Positions 30,615 to 39,920 of a stretch of 60,522 nt of DNA are shown in pieces. Position 1 is the stretch's first letter. Each line of letters opens with the position of its first letter. A model generated the notes under the pieces. That model searched no databases, was not told where the DNA came from, and saw only the letters and a list, made by a program, of their open reading frames with translations. Source of the stretch: Methylococcales symbiont of Iophon sp. n. MRB-2018 (GTDB lineage: Bacteria > Pseudomonadota > Gammaproteobacteria > Methylococcales > Methylomonadaceae); the NCBI GenBank assembly GCA_003666325.1, contig QPIL01000114.1, positions 1-60,522 of the forward strand. The letters run 5' to 3'. The translations under genes and the position numbers were made by a program.

Positions 30615-31928
30615 ATGAAAGAAACTCATCTAACGAAAACGCGCTTTAGTAATCTTGAATTATCAGATTCCATTATAAAAAGCTTAAAAAATGCTGACTA
30701 TGTCGAATGTACGCCAATTCAAGACAAAACTTTACCGCTTTCTTTGCGTGGAAAAGATATTGCCGGGCAAGCACAAACTGGTACAGGTAAAACAGCTGCA
30801 TTTTTACTGGCAACATTTCAGCATTTAATTAATGATGAAAGTGAGAATATTAAAAACCCCAGAGCATTAATCCTAGCACCTACGCGAGAATTAGCCATTC
30901 AAATTCATAAGGATGCACTGTTATTGGGGAAACAACTCAATTTAAAATATGCATTGATTTATGGTGGCACTGATTATCAAAAACAATTAGATGTGCTAAA
31001 AACCAATATTGATATTGTCATTGGTACACCTGGCCGTATTATTGATTTTCAACAAAAAAATGTACTTAATCTAAGTAATATTCAGGTCTCTGTTTTGGAT
31101 GAAGCAGACAGAATGTTTGATTTAGGTTTCATAAAAGATATTCGTTACTTGTTAAGAAGAATGCCTCCTGCAGAAAAGCGACTGAATTTATTATTTTCAG
31201 CCACCTTATCCTATAAGGTCACAGAGTTGGCATACGAACATATGAACAACCCTGTGTTAGTCAAAATTGAATCAGAAGAAGTGACATCTAAAGCAATTAG
31301 CCAAAGTGCATTTTGCCCAGCTAATGAGCAAAAAATTCCCTTGCTATTCGGGTTGCTAGAAAAACATCAACCCGAAAGATGTATTGTATTTGTTAATACC
31401 AAACTCTGTGCAGAACAACTTGAACACTATCTTGCTGCCAATAAATATAATGCCGCTGTGTTAAGCGGTGATGTTCCGCAAGAAAAACGTCAACGATTAC
31501 TCAATGATTTTCAGGACAACAAGGTTAATCTTATGATAGCAACCGATGTGGCAGCTCGGGGTTTACATATTCCTGCCGTATCCCATGTGATAAATTATGA
31601 TTTACCGCAAGATGTTGAAGACTACGTTCACCGTATTGGCAGAACTGCCCGTTTTGGGGCAAGTGGTGTGGCTTTTAGTTTTATATGTGAAGAATATGCG
31701 TATTCAATGCCTGATATTGAAGATTATATAGGCGAAAAAATTACCGTTAATGCAATTACTGAGGATGTTATTGCAGACAATATTAAACAGCCAGATATAA
31801 AATATCCCCGTAAAAATAAATATCAAGGAAGAAAAACCGAGATCACTAAAAAACCGCGTTTTAATAATGAGGAGAAAAAAACATCAGAAAACCCTACTGT
31901 GGTTATAACTGAGACTCAAGATGAGTAA
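30615..31928 (+). CDS. rhlB: ATP-dependent RNA helicase RhlB
   Basis: DEAD-box helicase of 437 residues from the ATG at 30615 (MKETHLTKTRFSNLEL), the usual RhlB start; the frame extends 16 codons further upstream without support. Motif I AQTGTGKT, motif II VLDEADRMFDLGF, SAT, and motif VI HRIGRTAR are visible, and the C-terminal tail is basic. RhlB works in the RNA degradosome. Divergent from trxA-rho, as in enterics. The decayed end of the I-F CRISPR array begins 100 bp downstream. Confidence 0.92.
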   Translation: MKETHLTKTRFSNLELSDSIIKSLKNADYVECTPIQDKTLPLSLRGKDIAGQAQTGTGKTAAFLLATFQHLINDESENIKNPRALILAPTRELAIQIHKDALLLGKQLNLKYALIYGGTDYQKQLDVLKTNIDIVIGTPGRIIDFQQKNVLNLSNIQVSVLDEADRMFDLGFIKDIRYLLRRMPPAEKRLNLLFSATLSYKVTELAYEHMNNPVLVKIESEEVTSKAISQSAFCPANEQKIPLLFGLLEKHQPERCIVFVNTKLCAEQLEHYLAANKYNAAVLSGDVPQEKRQRLLNDFQDNKVNLMIATDVAARGLHIPAVSHVINYDLPQDVEDYVHRIGRTARFGASGVAFSFICEEYAYSMPDIEDYIGEKITVNAITEDVIADNIKQPDIKYPRKNKYQGRKTEITKKPRFNNEEKKTSENPTVVITETQDE

Positions 31929-32029
31929 TTTTTTCACATAAAACCCCTTGTAAAGCCCCAAATTGTCGAGTGACATACATAACGATGATTCTCAATTGGT
32001 GGGTTTTAAAAAAGTCGGTAGAACCAAAT

Positions 32030-32100
32030 TTTCTAAGCTGCCTTGTGGCAGTGAACTTTCTTTGCCTGAATTTACAGCATTAGAGAGATTTCTAAGCTGC
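32030..32100 (-). CRISPR. Decayed leader-distal repeats of the I-F array
   Basis: A degenerate repeat (32030-32056, one base short with CCTTGTGGCAG in place of the canonical stem), a 32 bp spacer, and a partial repeat of 12 bases (32089-32100) cut off by the ORF6N fragment. Decay at this side marks it as the trailer end, which agrees with transcription from the right. Confidence 0.75.
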
Positions 32101-32392
32101 TATTAGTTTGTTTGTGTTCAATATTATCCAATCTTTGAAAAATAGCCGCATTATGGTGAGTAAATTTACGCATATTCACAAATGCTCCAATAATTTGAAT
32201 GCTTACTTTTACGGCTGTTGGGCTGTGTAACACTGCTGATAACATAGATACACCTTGCTCGGTAAAAGCATAAGGTAATGTTGTTGAATGTTTAAGTGAT
32301 TGGAAGCGGTCGCAATTTGCGACCAGTTGCTGTTTTTCTTGCTGCGTTAATTAAAATCTAAAATTATCAGGAAACCGTTCAATATAAGAAAT
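32101..32392 (-). pseudogene. ORF6N-domain gene fragment inside the array trailer
   Basis: Read on the minus strand, 32392-32101 encodes IERFPDNFRF, a stop (32351-32353), then LTQQEKQQLV...LPYAFTEQGVSMLS and VSIQIIGAFVNMRKF, which is the ORF6N (phage/KilA-associated) domain pattern. The stop codon TAA stands where the family has Gln (CAA), so a single base change explains it. No start codon and no C-terminal part are present. It exactly fills the space between a truncated I-F repeat and the next repeat (32393). Probably a relic of prophage-type DNA. Confidence 0.75.
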
Positions 32393-35300
32393 TTTCTAAG
32401 CTGCCTGTGGTAGTGAACGGTGAGTTGTAGGATACCCTACAAGTTGCGATTTTCTAAGCTGCCTGTGCGGCAGTGAACTAGCAATAGCAACATCGGCAAA
32501 GTATGCTTATTTTTCTAAGCTGCCTGTGCGGCAGTGAACTTTTAATTATACTTTTCAGGATCAAAAATTATTTTCTAAGCTGCCTGTGCGGCAGTGAACG
32601 TTCTCATGGACTCAAGACAACTTTTGATGCATTTCTAAGCTGCCTGTGCGGCAGTGAACTCGGAAGAGTAAATATGCCTGAGTATATTAAATTTCTAAGC
32701 TGCCTGTGCGGCAGTGAACCTGGTAGTGTTGCACCGGTTGGTAATGCTGTTTTTCTAAGCTGCCTGTGCGGCAGTGAACGGAGTTGGGTACTCGCAAATA
32801 TATTTCTACTGTTTCTAAGCTGCCTGTGCGGCAGTGAACGCAAGCTGCTGAAACAATTGAACTTGTTACCTTTTCTAAGCTGCCTGTGCGGCAGTGAACA
32901 CAAACTCACAGCAATTAACAAAAAACTTACATTTCTAAGCTGCCTGTGCGGCAGTGAACTAATTCTGACGTGTCAATGAACAATGTGCTAATTTCTAAGC
33001 TGCCTGTGCGGCAGTGAACTAGTATCGTAATGATTAGCGTTGCTTCTCGTTTTTCTAAGCTGCCTGTGCGGCAGTGAACATGCTTAGCTTGCCTATAAAT
33101 TTTGAGATTTCTTTCTAAGCTGCCTGTGCGGCAGTGAACGATTTTGAATTCAATCATTTACTAGATTGCATTTTCTAAGCTGCCTGTGCGGCAGTGAACG
33201 CAAGATGTTCTAATCTTGCAAGTATTATGTGTTTCTAAGCTGCCTGTGCGGCAGTGAACTCATACTAGCAAAGTTGGTAAATTTGCACCTCTTTCTAAGC
33301 TGCCTGTGCGGCAGTGAACAAATTCTTACGGCTGGAAAAGTTCCCCAATCATTTCTAAGCTGCCTGTGAGGCAGTGAACGGAAAAATTGAAAGACCGACA
33401 CCTGTTATCAATTTCTAAGCTGCCTGTGCGGCAGTGAACTATGCGAGCTTGACAACACTCGAAAGTTGAGATTTCTAAGCTGCCTGTGCGGCAGTGAACA
33501 TAAGTTAGTAATTTTGCTAACTACTAAAAAATTTCTAAGCTGCCTGTGCGGCAGTGAACTTGTCAATATTTAAAACCGCTTTTTATCGAGCTTTCTAAGC
33601 TGCCTGTGCGGCAGTGAACGTACTCGTCCCATGCCCATGTATGGGATTCCTTTTCTAAGCTGCCTGTGCGGCAGTGAACCCGAGGTTTCTGCTCGGCTTC
33701 TTACTGCTCAATTTCTAAGCTGCCTGTGCGGCAGTGAACGGAAGCAGATATTGCGAAAAGAAAAAATAGATTTTCTAAGCTGCCTGTGCGGCAGTGAACA
33801 TGTCATAGATGCACTTCGGTACGGCTGTGAATTTCTAAGCTGCCTGTGCGGCAGTGAACCAGCAGGAGCAGGAGCAGCAGGAGCAGCATTATTTCTAAGC
33901 TGCCTGTGCGGCAGTGAACTTATATCGATAGTTCTTTTAGTCCCAGATTCTTTTCTAAGCTGCCTGTGCGGCAGTGAACTGAAAATCCATAATGGGAAAA
34001 TGTATCAGCATTTTCTAAGCTGCCTGTGCGGCAGTGAACTGGCAGTCGCTTTAAGCGAGATATCAGTACATTTTCTAAGCTGCCTGTGCGGCAGTGAACT
34101 TATTAATCGCACAAATAAATCAACTTTACAATTTCTAAGCTGCCTGTGCGGCAGTGAACAATGGCAAGAATATAATCCCGCTGCATCAATCTTTCTAAGC
34201 TGCCTGTGCGGCAGTGAACTGACAACTATATAAGACCTGATAACACTCAATTTTCTAAGCTGCCTGTGCGGCAGTGAACTGAAAATTAAAAATTTAATAA
34301 AAATACTTAATTTTCTAAGCTGCCTGTGCGGCAGTGAACGTAAAACAGCAGTATTTGGAATGAAAGAGCGATTTCTAAGCTGCTTGTGCGGCAGTGAACA
34401 GTCTTATGAAACGCTAGAAAATCTAATAAAATTTCTAAGCTGCCTGTGCGGCAGTGAACAAAAATCATTTACAGAAGCTCGGTGATAGCAATTTCTAAGC
34501 TGCCTGTGCGGCAGTGAACTAGGTGTGAGCAATGGTAATATTTACTCTGACTTTCTAAGCTGCCTGTGCGGCAGTGAACGTCCCAAGTTAAGTCTTTTGT
34601 TTCCTATCAGATTTCTAAGCTGCCTGTGCGGCAGTGAACTATCTGAGTATGTCAATATGTCTCTTAAACCATTTCTAAGCTGCCTGTGCGGCAGTGAACC
34701 GATTTTTATTGTGTAACCTTGAGTGATATTATTTCTAAGCTGCCTGTGCGGCAGTGAACTTGGTGGTATTCGTTTACCGTTTCAAGAGTTATTTCTAAGC
34801 TGCCTGTGCGGCAGTGAACTCTCATATTGTTTCCAGGCAGCCTTGATAACATTTCTAAGCTGCCTGTGCGGCAGTGAACTGGCTAAGTACTTCAGTTCTT
34901 TTTGCGTTACATTTCTAAGCTGCCTGTGCGGCAGTGAACCACTAGACAAAACAACAGTTAAAGCTGGAAATTTTCTAAGCTGCCTGTGCGGCAGTGAACC
35001 AGTTGTCTTAACGTCATCATACTGTGTTTCATTTCTAAGCTGCCTGTGCGGCAGTGAACTCCTATCCGACTCAACTGGGAATCAATATCACTTTCTAAGC
35101 TGCCTGTGCGGCAGTGAACTGGGTGAAAAAGCAATAGCAACATCTGCATGGTTTCTAAGCTGCCTGTGCGGCAGTGAACTGAAAATTAAAAATTTAAGAA
35201 AAATACTCAATTTTCTAAGCTGCCTGTGCGGCAGTGAACGTTGGTTTTGCTGATGCTAAGCGTGCTGTAAATTTCTAAGCTGCCTGTGCGGCAGTGAACA

Positions 35301-38300
35301 CAGACATAACACCACTTTTTATCCTTTAGTATTTCTAAGCTGCCTGTGCGGCAGTGAACCCAATTCAGCGATAGATTCAAGTTTATAACTTTTTCTAAGC
35401 TGCCTGTGCGGCAGTGAACCAACAGTAGAAATTTTATATAAGTCTTAGACATTTCTAAGCTGCCTGTGCGGCAGTGAACATGTTGCTATTGCTTTCTCGC
35501 CTGCCAGAAATTTTCTAAGCTGCCTGTGCGGCAGTGAACCAAATAACCATCAATATCATCAGAAACAAGCTTTTCTAAGCTGCCTGTGCGGCAGTGAACC
35601 CCATCTATCCGGTTATGGATAATATGCGGATTTTCTAAGCTGCCTGTGCGGCAGTGAACAAAGATGAATGAGTCAAACCAGGAACATGAGTTTTCTAAGC
35701 TGCCTGTGCGGCAGTGAACATATCTAATTTAGCCACGCAGGGTTTTGTAAATTTCTAAGCTGCCTGTGCGGCAGTGAACACACACTTCTCAGAGCGATTG
35801 AAATAAACTTATTTCTAAGCTGCCTGTGCGGCAGTGAACAATTCTTACGGCTGGAAAAGTTTCCCGATCAATTTCTAAGCTGCCTGTGCGGCAGTGAACG
35901 GCTAGAGAAAACTGATTCAGCCCTGATCAAATTTCTAAGCTGCCTGTGCGGCAGTGAACGTTAAAAGAAAAACTAACAAAATTAAAAATAATTTCTAAGC
36001 TGCCTGTGCGGCAGTGAACTTTATAAATATATTTGTAAAATCTCACTCAAGTTTCTAAGCTGCCTGTGCGGCAGTGAACAAAAACCAGTCGGTACAATTA
36101 AGAGGGATGCATTTCTAAGCTGCCTGTGCGGCAGTGAACCCAGATAATGTGGGTTTTGCAAATGAATAATCTTTCTAAGCTGCCTGTGCGGCAGTGAACT
36201 TAGTTCACTCCCATTTTCAATAAATAATGACTTTCTAAGCTGCCTGTGCGGCAGTGAACATCATCCTTTGACTGAGCACATGCTACGAGGGTTTCTAAGC
36301 TGCCTGTGCGGCAGTGAACACAGGAATGTCCCCAATGAATATAAAAAATTTTTTCTAAGCTGCCTGTGCGGCAGTGAACATAAAATGAAAATAACAAAAG
36401 AAAAACTTGCATTTCTAAGCTGCCTGTGCGGCAGTGAACGAAATATATCTTGAAAACGTACTCCAAAAAGATTTCTAAGCTGCCTGTGCGGCAGTGAACT
36501 TGCCATTTGGTCCGAATTTGAAAGACTAAGTTTTCTAAGCTGCCTGTGCGGCAGTGAACCTGTGAATGCAGTGATAAATAGAAACAAAAATTTTCTAAGC
36601 TGCCTGTGCGGCAGTGAACAAGGAAACCCAGCGCAAAGTACATCGTGATTTTTTCTAAGCTGCCTGTGCGGCAGTGAACGCACGTTTCTGGTTTGACTCA
36701 TTCATCTTTGTTTTCTAAGCTGCCTGTGCGGCAGTGAACAAATAGCTTGCTCACCAATATTTGCAAGCGCATTTCTAAGCTGCCTGTGCGGCAGTGAACG
36801 TGTTAAAGCGTCAGTACAAGATGTATCTGTCTTTCTAAGCTGCCTGTGCGGCAGTGAACCCCAACAAAACCATTAAATTTTGTAGCATTTCTTTCTAAGC
36901 TGCCTGTGCGGCAGTGAACAATCAGCAGGAAACATAACCATCAAAGATTTATTTCTAAGCTGCCTGTGCGGCAGTGAACCATCCGATTATTTATGTTTTT
37001 GGCCTGCCCCATTTCTAAGCTGCCTGTGCGGCAGTGAACTTTCTTTTTTGCTGTTCCTATGCGCCTTGTTTTTTCTAAGCTGCCTGTGCGGCAGTGAACG
37101 TTTTTTGCATCCATTTTATATGCAATTTATTTTTCTAAGCTGCCTGTGCGGCAGTGAACTATTGGTTGTGCAATGAAGCGATCGAAAGAATTTTCTAAGC
37201 TGCCTGTGCGGCAGTGAACTTCTCCTTATTATTCATATTATTACCATTATATTTCTAAGCTGCCTGTGCGGCAGTGAACATTGGAATTTTTCTAATGTAG
37301 AGAACACTGTATTTCTAAGCTGCCTGTGCGGCAGTGAACATGAAACAGATGAGACTGGATTATCGAATAGTTTTCTAAGCTGCCTGTGCGGCAGTGAACT
37401 GTTTAATTGATTATCTATTAAATTTGAATTTTTTCTAAGCTGCCTGTGCGGCAGTGAACAAGCGACAAACCACGTTTAACATGTGGACTAATTTCTAAGC
37501 TGCCTGTGCGGCAGTGAACATGCTATCGTGCAAAATTAAAAGTAACTTAAATTTCTAAGCTGCCTGTGCGGCAGTGAACCTGCTAGGTGCGCTAATTCCT
37601 GATCTGTTACATTTCTAAGCTGCCTGTGCGGCAGTGAACACACTACCAACGATTTGTTTAGTTACTTGTTTTTTCTAAGCTGCCTGTGCGGCAGTGAACA
37701 AAGCTGGAGATATAGCAATAGCTATGATGATTTTCTAAGCTGCCTGTGCGGCAGTGAACGACTAGATGCAGGCAATATTGAGAATTGGAATTTTCTAAGC
37801 TGCCTGTGCGGCAGTGAACGCTTTTGTAGATACTATTGTAATTATTTCATCTTTCTAAGCTGCCTGTGCGGCAGTGAACGCGTGGCACTATTGTCTGTTA
37901 TAGCACTTCTATTTCTAAGCTGCCTGTGCGGCAGTGAACATATAAGAATTATGAACACATTGAGTATAAAATTTCTAAGCTGCCTGTGCGGCAGTGAACC
38001 TGTTGCTATTGCCTTTTCGCCTGCCGGAAACTTTCTAAGCTGCCTGTGCGGCAGTGAACTGTTGCTAGTTCTGATACACCACACGCCCACTTTTCTAAGC
38101 TGCCTGTGCGGCAGTGAACACATCGAGCGTATAATTTAATTTATAACGAATTTTCTAAGCTGCCTGTGCGGCAGTGAACATATTTTAGGCGTAGATCCGG
38201 CAACCGGTGTTTTTCTAAGCTGCCTGTGCGGCAGTGAACTTCTGGGAGGACGATTGGTTTTTGGCTTATATTTTCTAAGCTGCCTGTGCGGCAGTGAACG

Positions 38301-38657
38301 CTAACTGAAGCAATATTCACGAGAGACCAATTTTCTAAGCTGCCTGTGCGGCAGTGAACAAAAAATTCAGAATCAAGAGTGTTTACTAATTTTTCTAAGC
38401 TGCCTGTGCGGCAGTGAACGTCCTCTCGTTTCAGTTCTGTTCCCAGTGTAGTTTCTAAGCTGCCTGTGCGGCAGTGAACATCCAAAGCGGATGCTTGCAA
38501 TGCGTGCGCGATTTCTAAGCTGCCTGTGCGGCAGTGAACGACAAGAAGCGGCTTGTAGTATGTACGCCGCCTTTCTAAGCTGCCTGTGCGGCAGTGAACT
38601 AGCAATTCTTTAAAAGTTTCTTCGCACCTTTTCTAAGCTGCCTGTGCGGCAGTGAAC
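32393..38657 (-). CRISPR. Type I-F-like CRISPR array, 105 repeats and 104 spacers
   Basis: The 28 bp repeat reads TTTCTAAGCTGCC...GGCAGTGAAC on the plus strand; its reverse complement begins GTTCACTGCC and ends GCAGCTTAGAAA, a classic I-F/subtype-Ypest repeat with the GCC..GGC stem. Repeats from 32512 to 38572 (102 units) follow an exact 60 bp period (32 bp spacers); three more lie at 32393 (26 bp variant), 32451 and 38630 (after a 30 bp spacer). Variants: 33352 (one base) and 34372 (one base). Transcription is leftward from a leader at 38658-38800, judged from repeat polarity and decay at the left end. No I-F interference genes are present in the window. Open frames across the array (repeating FLSCLCGSE or LPHRQLR) are not genes. 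Confidence 0.97.
35420..35451 (-). other. I-F spacer matching the Cas12a array leader-repeat junction
   Basis: Spacer 54 counted from the leader. On the plus strand its 31 bases from CAACAGTAGAAATTT to GTCTTAGAC align without gaps to the V-A repeat with 28 identities; mismatches fall at spacer positions 16, 19 and 21. The 32nd base (A) matches the base next to the leader-proximal V-A repeat (43450), and 43451-43452 are GG, i.e. CC on the crRNA-like strand, the canonical I-F PAM. The seed side (crRNA positions 1-11) is perfectly matched at that junction. Confidence 0.9.
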
Positions 38658-38800
38658 AACAGTATAAAGCACAAAAAAAGAGTTACAACAGTTATTTAGG
38701 CATTTTTATGCAAAAATACCAATAAAATATCGAACTGTTGTAACTTATTGATTTTATTGTTTTGTTAAAGAGCTTAAAAAACTTTGGCCATTTCCATTGT
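38658..38800 (-). promoter_or_regulatory. Leader of the I-F array with long inverted repeat
   Basis: AT-rich stretch between the first repeat and the zeta-like toxin gene. It contains GTTACAACAGTT (38682-38693) and its exact inverse AACTGTTGTAAC (38733-38744), and between them TTTTTATGCAAAAA, a second near-palindrome. The location fits the leader, where promoter and IHF or adaptation-factor sites are expected in I-F systems, but the same hairpin could also terminate the toxin transcript. Confidence 0.65.
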
Positions 38801-38802
38801 TT

Positions 38803-39393
38803 TTAGTTGAGATAATCGGTCAGCATAGCTTTTGCCCACTCAGGAAGAAGGTCAAACTTAACTATCACCTGCCTGTTACCCTTTATTTCTGCTATCTGTT
38901 GAAAAGGGCTATCTAATCGTGAGTTGTCTAATAAATAACACCGATCACATAAAGGCAAAACCTGTTTAATATTTTGTAGTGTTCTAGGAATTCGACTTTC
39001 AACCTTGTCTTTGGGTACATTATGCCCTCCTTCGCTCACTCGTTGAGCGACTCGCGCCTGATTGAGTGGCACTGATTCAAGGTGAATAAAAATAAGGATC
39101 ACTTCATAGCCCATTGTTTTTGCTTGTGCGACAAAATCAATTTTTGATGGATGTGAAAACACTGTTTCAAAACAAAATGTACGCCCTTGTTGCAAAAGAT
39201 CTAAACGCATTGTTTCTGCAATTCTGGCTGCTTCATAGCTATGTTGTTCTGCTTGCTCAGAAAACAGTTGCTTGGCTAAAATATCTGCATTTATAAAGGG
39301 CAGACCCAATGGTTCAAGTTGTGTTTGATAAAACGTACTTTTCCCTGCACCATTTCCCCCAGCCAACAGCCAAAGTTGTTTAGTTTTTTTCAA
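38803..39393 (-). CDS. Zeta-toxin-like P-loop kinase
   Basis: Protein of 196 residues with Walker A GGNGAGKST (residues 12-20), a FETVFSHPSK block and a Lid-type Arg-rich region (RVAQRVSEGGHNVP and ESRIPRTL). This is the zeta-toxin/YplQ-like family pattern; zeta toxins phosphorylate UDP-N-acetylglucosamine and poison wall synthesis, though many chromosomal homologues are untested. It starts 4 bp after the ParD-like gene, so the pair looks like a toxin-antitoxin operon placed between the two CRISPR arrays. Confidence 0.8.
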   Translation of the reverse strand: MKKTKQLWLLAGGNGAGKSTFYQTQLEPLGLPFINADILAKQLFSEQAEQHSYEAARIAETMRLDLLQQGRTFCFETVFSHPSKIDFVAQAKTMGYEVILIFIHLESVPLNQARVAQRVSEGGHNVPKDKVESRIPRTLQNIKQVLPLCDRCYLLDNSRLDSPFQQIAEIKGNRQVIVKFDLLPEWAKAMLTDYLN

Positions 39394-39397
39394 ACGT

Positions 39398-39805
39398 TTA
39401 CCTGTTTAGCTCAATAAACTGTCCGTTTTTGAACTGCCCTATTCTTGAGTTTCCATTTGAATCAATTTGTTCTAAACAACCTAGCTGCGTAGTCGATGCT
39501 TGATAGCGGACGGTACTAGATGTTACTGATTTCTGTAATGTACCCGCCTTTCTATTGTCTTCAAGTGCTTGAAAAACAACAGCAGGGTCAATAGGCTTGC
39601 TAATCACTGTTTCAGTTTTGATGAGCGTTAACCCTGAAGCAACTGATAACAATACATCGGGATCTAAGGTTGATGCCACCGTTCGCCCTAGATCAACCCA
39701 ATATTCGATTTGCTCGGCTGTGCTACGATGAAAACGCTTTGCTGTTGTTGCTGCCACTTGCATTAATTCTGCTTGCAAACGGATTGGAGAAGCTGATTTT
39801 GCCAT
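39398..39805 (-). CDS. ParD-like antitoxin
   Basis: Protein of 135 residues. The N-terminal part ASPIRLQAELMQVAATTAKR followed by HRSTAEQIEYWVDLGR matches the ParD-like antitoxin family, a ribbon-helix-helix-like protein found beside zeta-type kinases. The C-terminal 50 residues are variable and probably wrap the toxin. First gene of the two-gene operon; a perfect 9 bp palindrome lies 35 bp upstream of its start. Confidence 0.78.
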   Translation of the reverse strand: MAKSASPIRLQAELMQVAATTAKRFHRSTAEQIEYWVDLGRTVASTLDPDVLLSVASGLTLIKTETVISKPIDPAVVFQALEDNRKAGTLQKSVTSSTVRYQASTTQLGCLEQIDSNGNSRIGQFKNGQFIELNR

Positions 39806-39839
39806 AGATTTTAACCTTGATAATTAATAGCCACTGCAT

Positions 39840-39860
39840 ATTGTAGCAGATTGCTACAAT
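39840..39860. promoter_or_regulatory. Palindromic operator of the toxin-antitoxin operon
   Basis: ATTGTAGCA - GAT - TGCTACAAT is a perfect inverted repeat 35 bp before the antitoxin start. Antitoxins with ribbon-helix-helix domains usually repress their own promoters at such sites. The function is inferred from position. Confidence 0.6.
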
Positions 39861-39920
39861 TGGTGTTTGTCAGGTTAAAACTAAGGTACTGTGCAGTTTT
39901 TCTTAGACCGAACTGCTCGT

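Noticed and set aside
34340-34371. I-F spacer with two 12 nt matches (AGCAGTATTTGG, GAATGAAAGAGC) to parts of the interspersed repeat
   Set aside because: The two parts are not adjacent in any copy of the repeat in the window, so it is not a plausible self-derived spacer; low-complexity chance or an unseen variant.
32503-38605. Long open frames with repeating FLSCLCGSE, SLPHRQLRK or VHCRTGSLE peptides
   Set aside because: They are translations of the 28 bp CRISPR repeat. The 60 bp period is a multiple of three, which keeps frames open across units.
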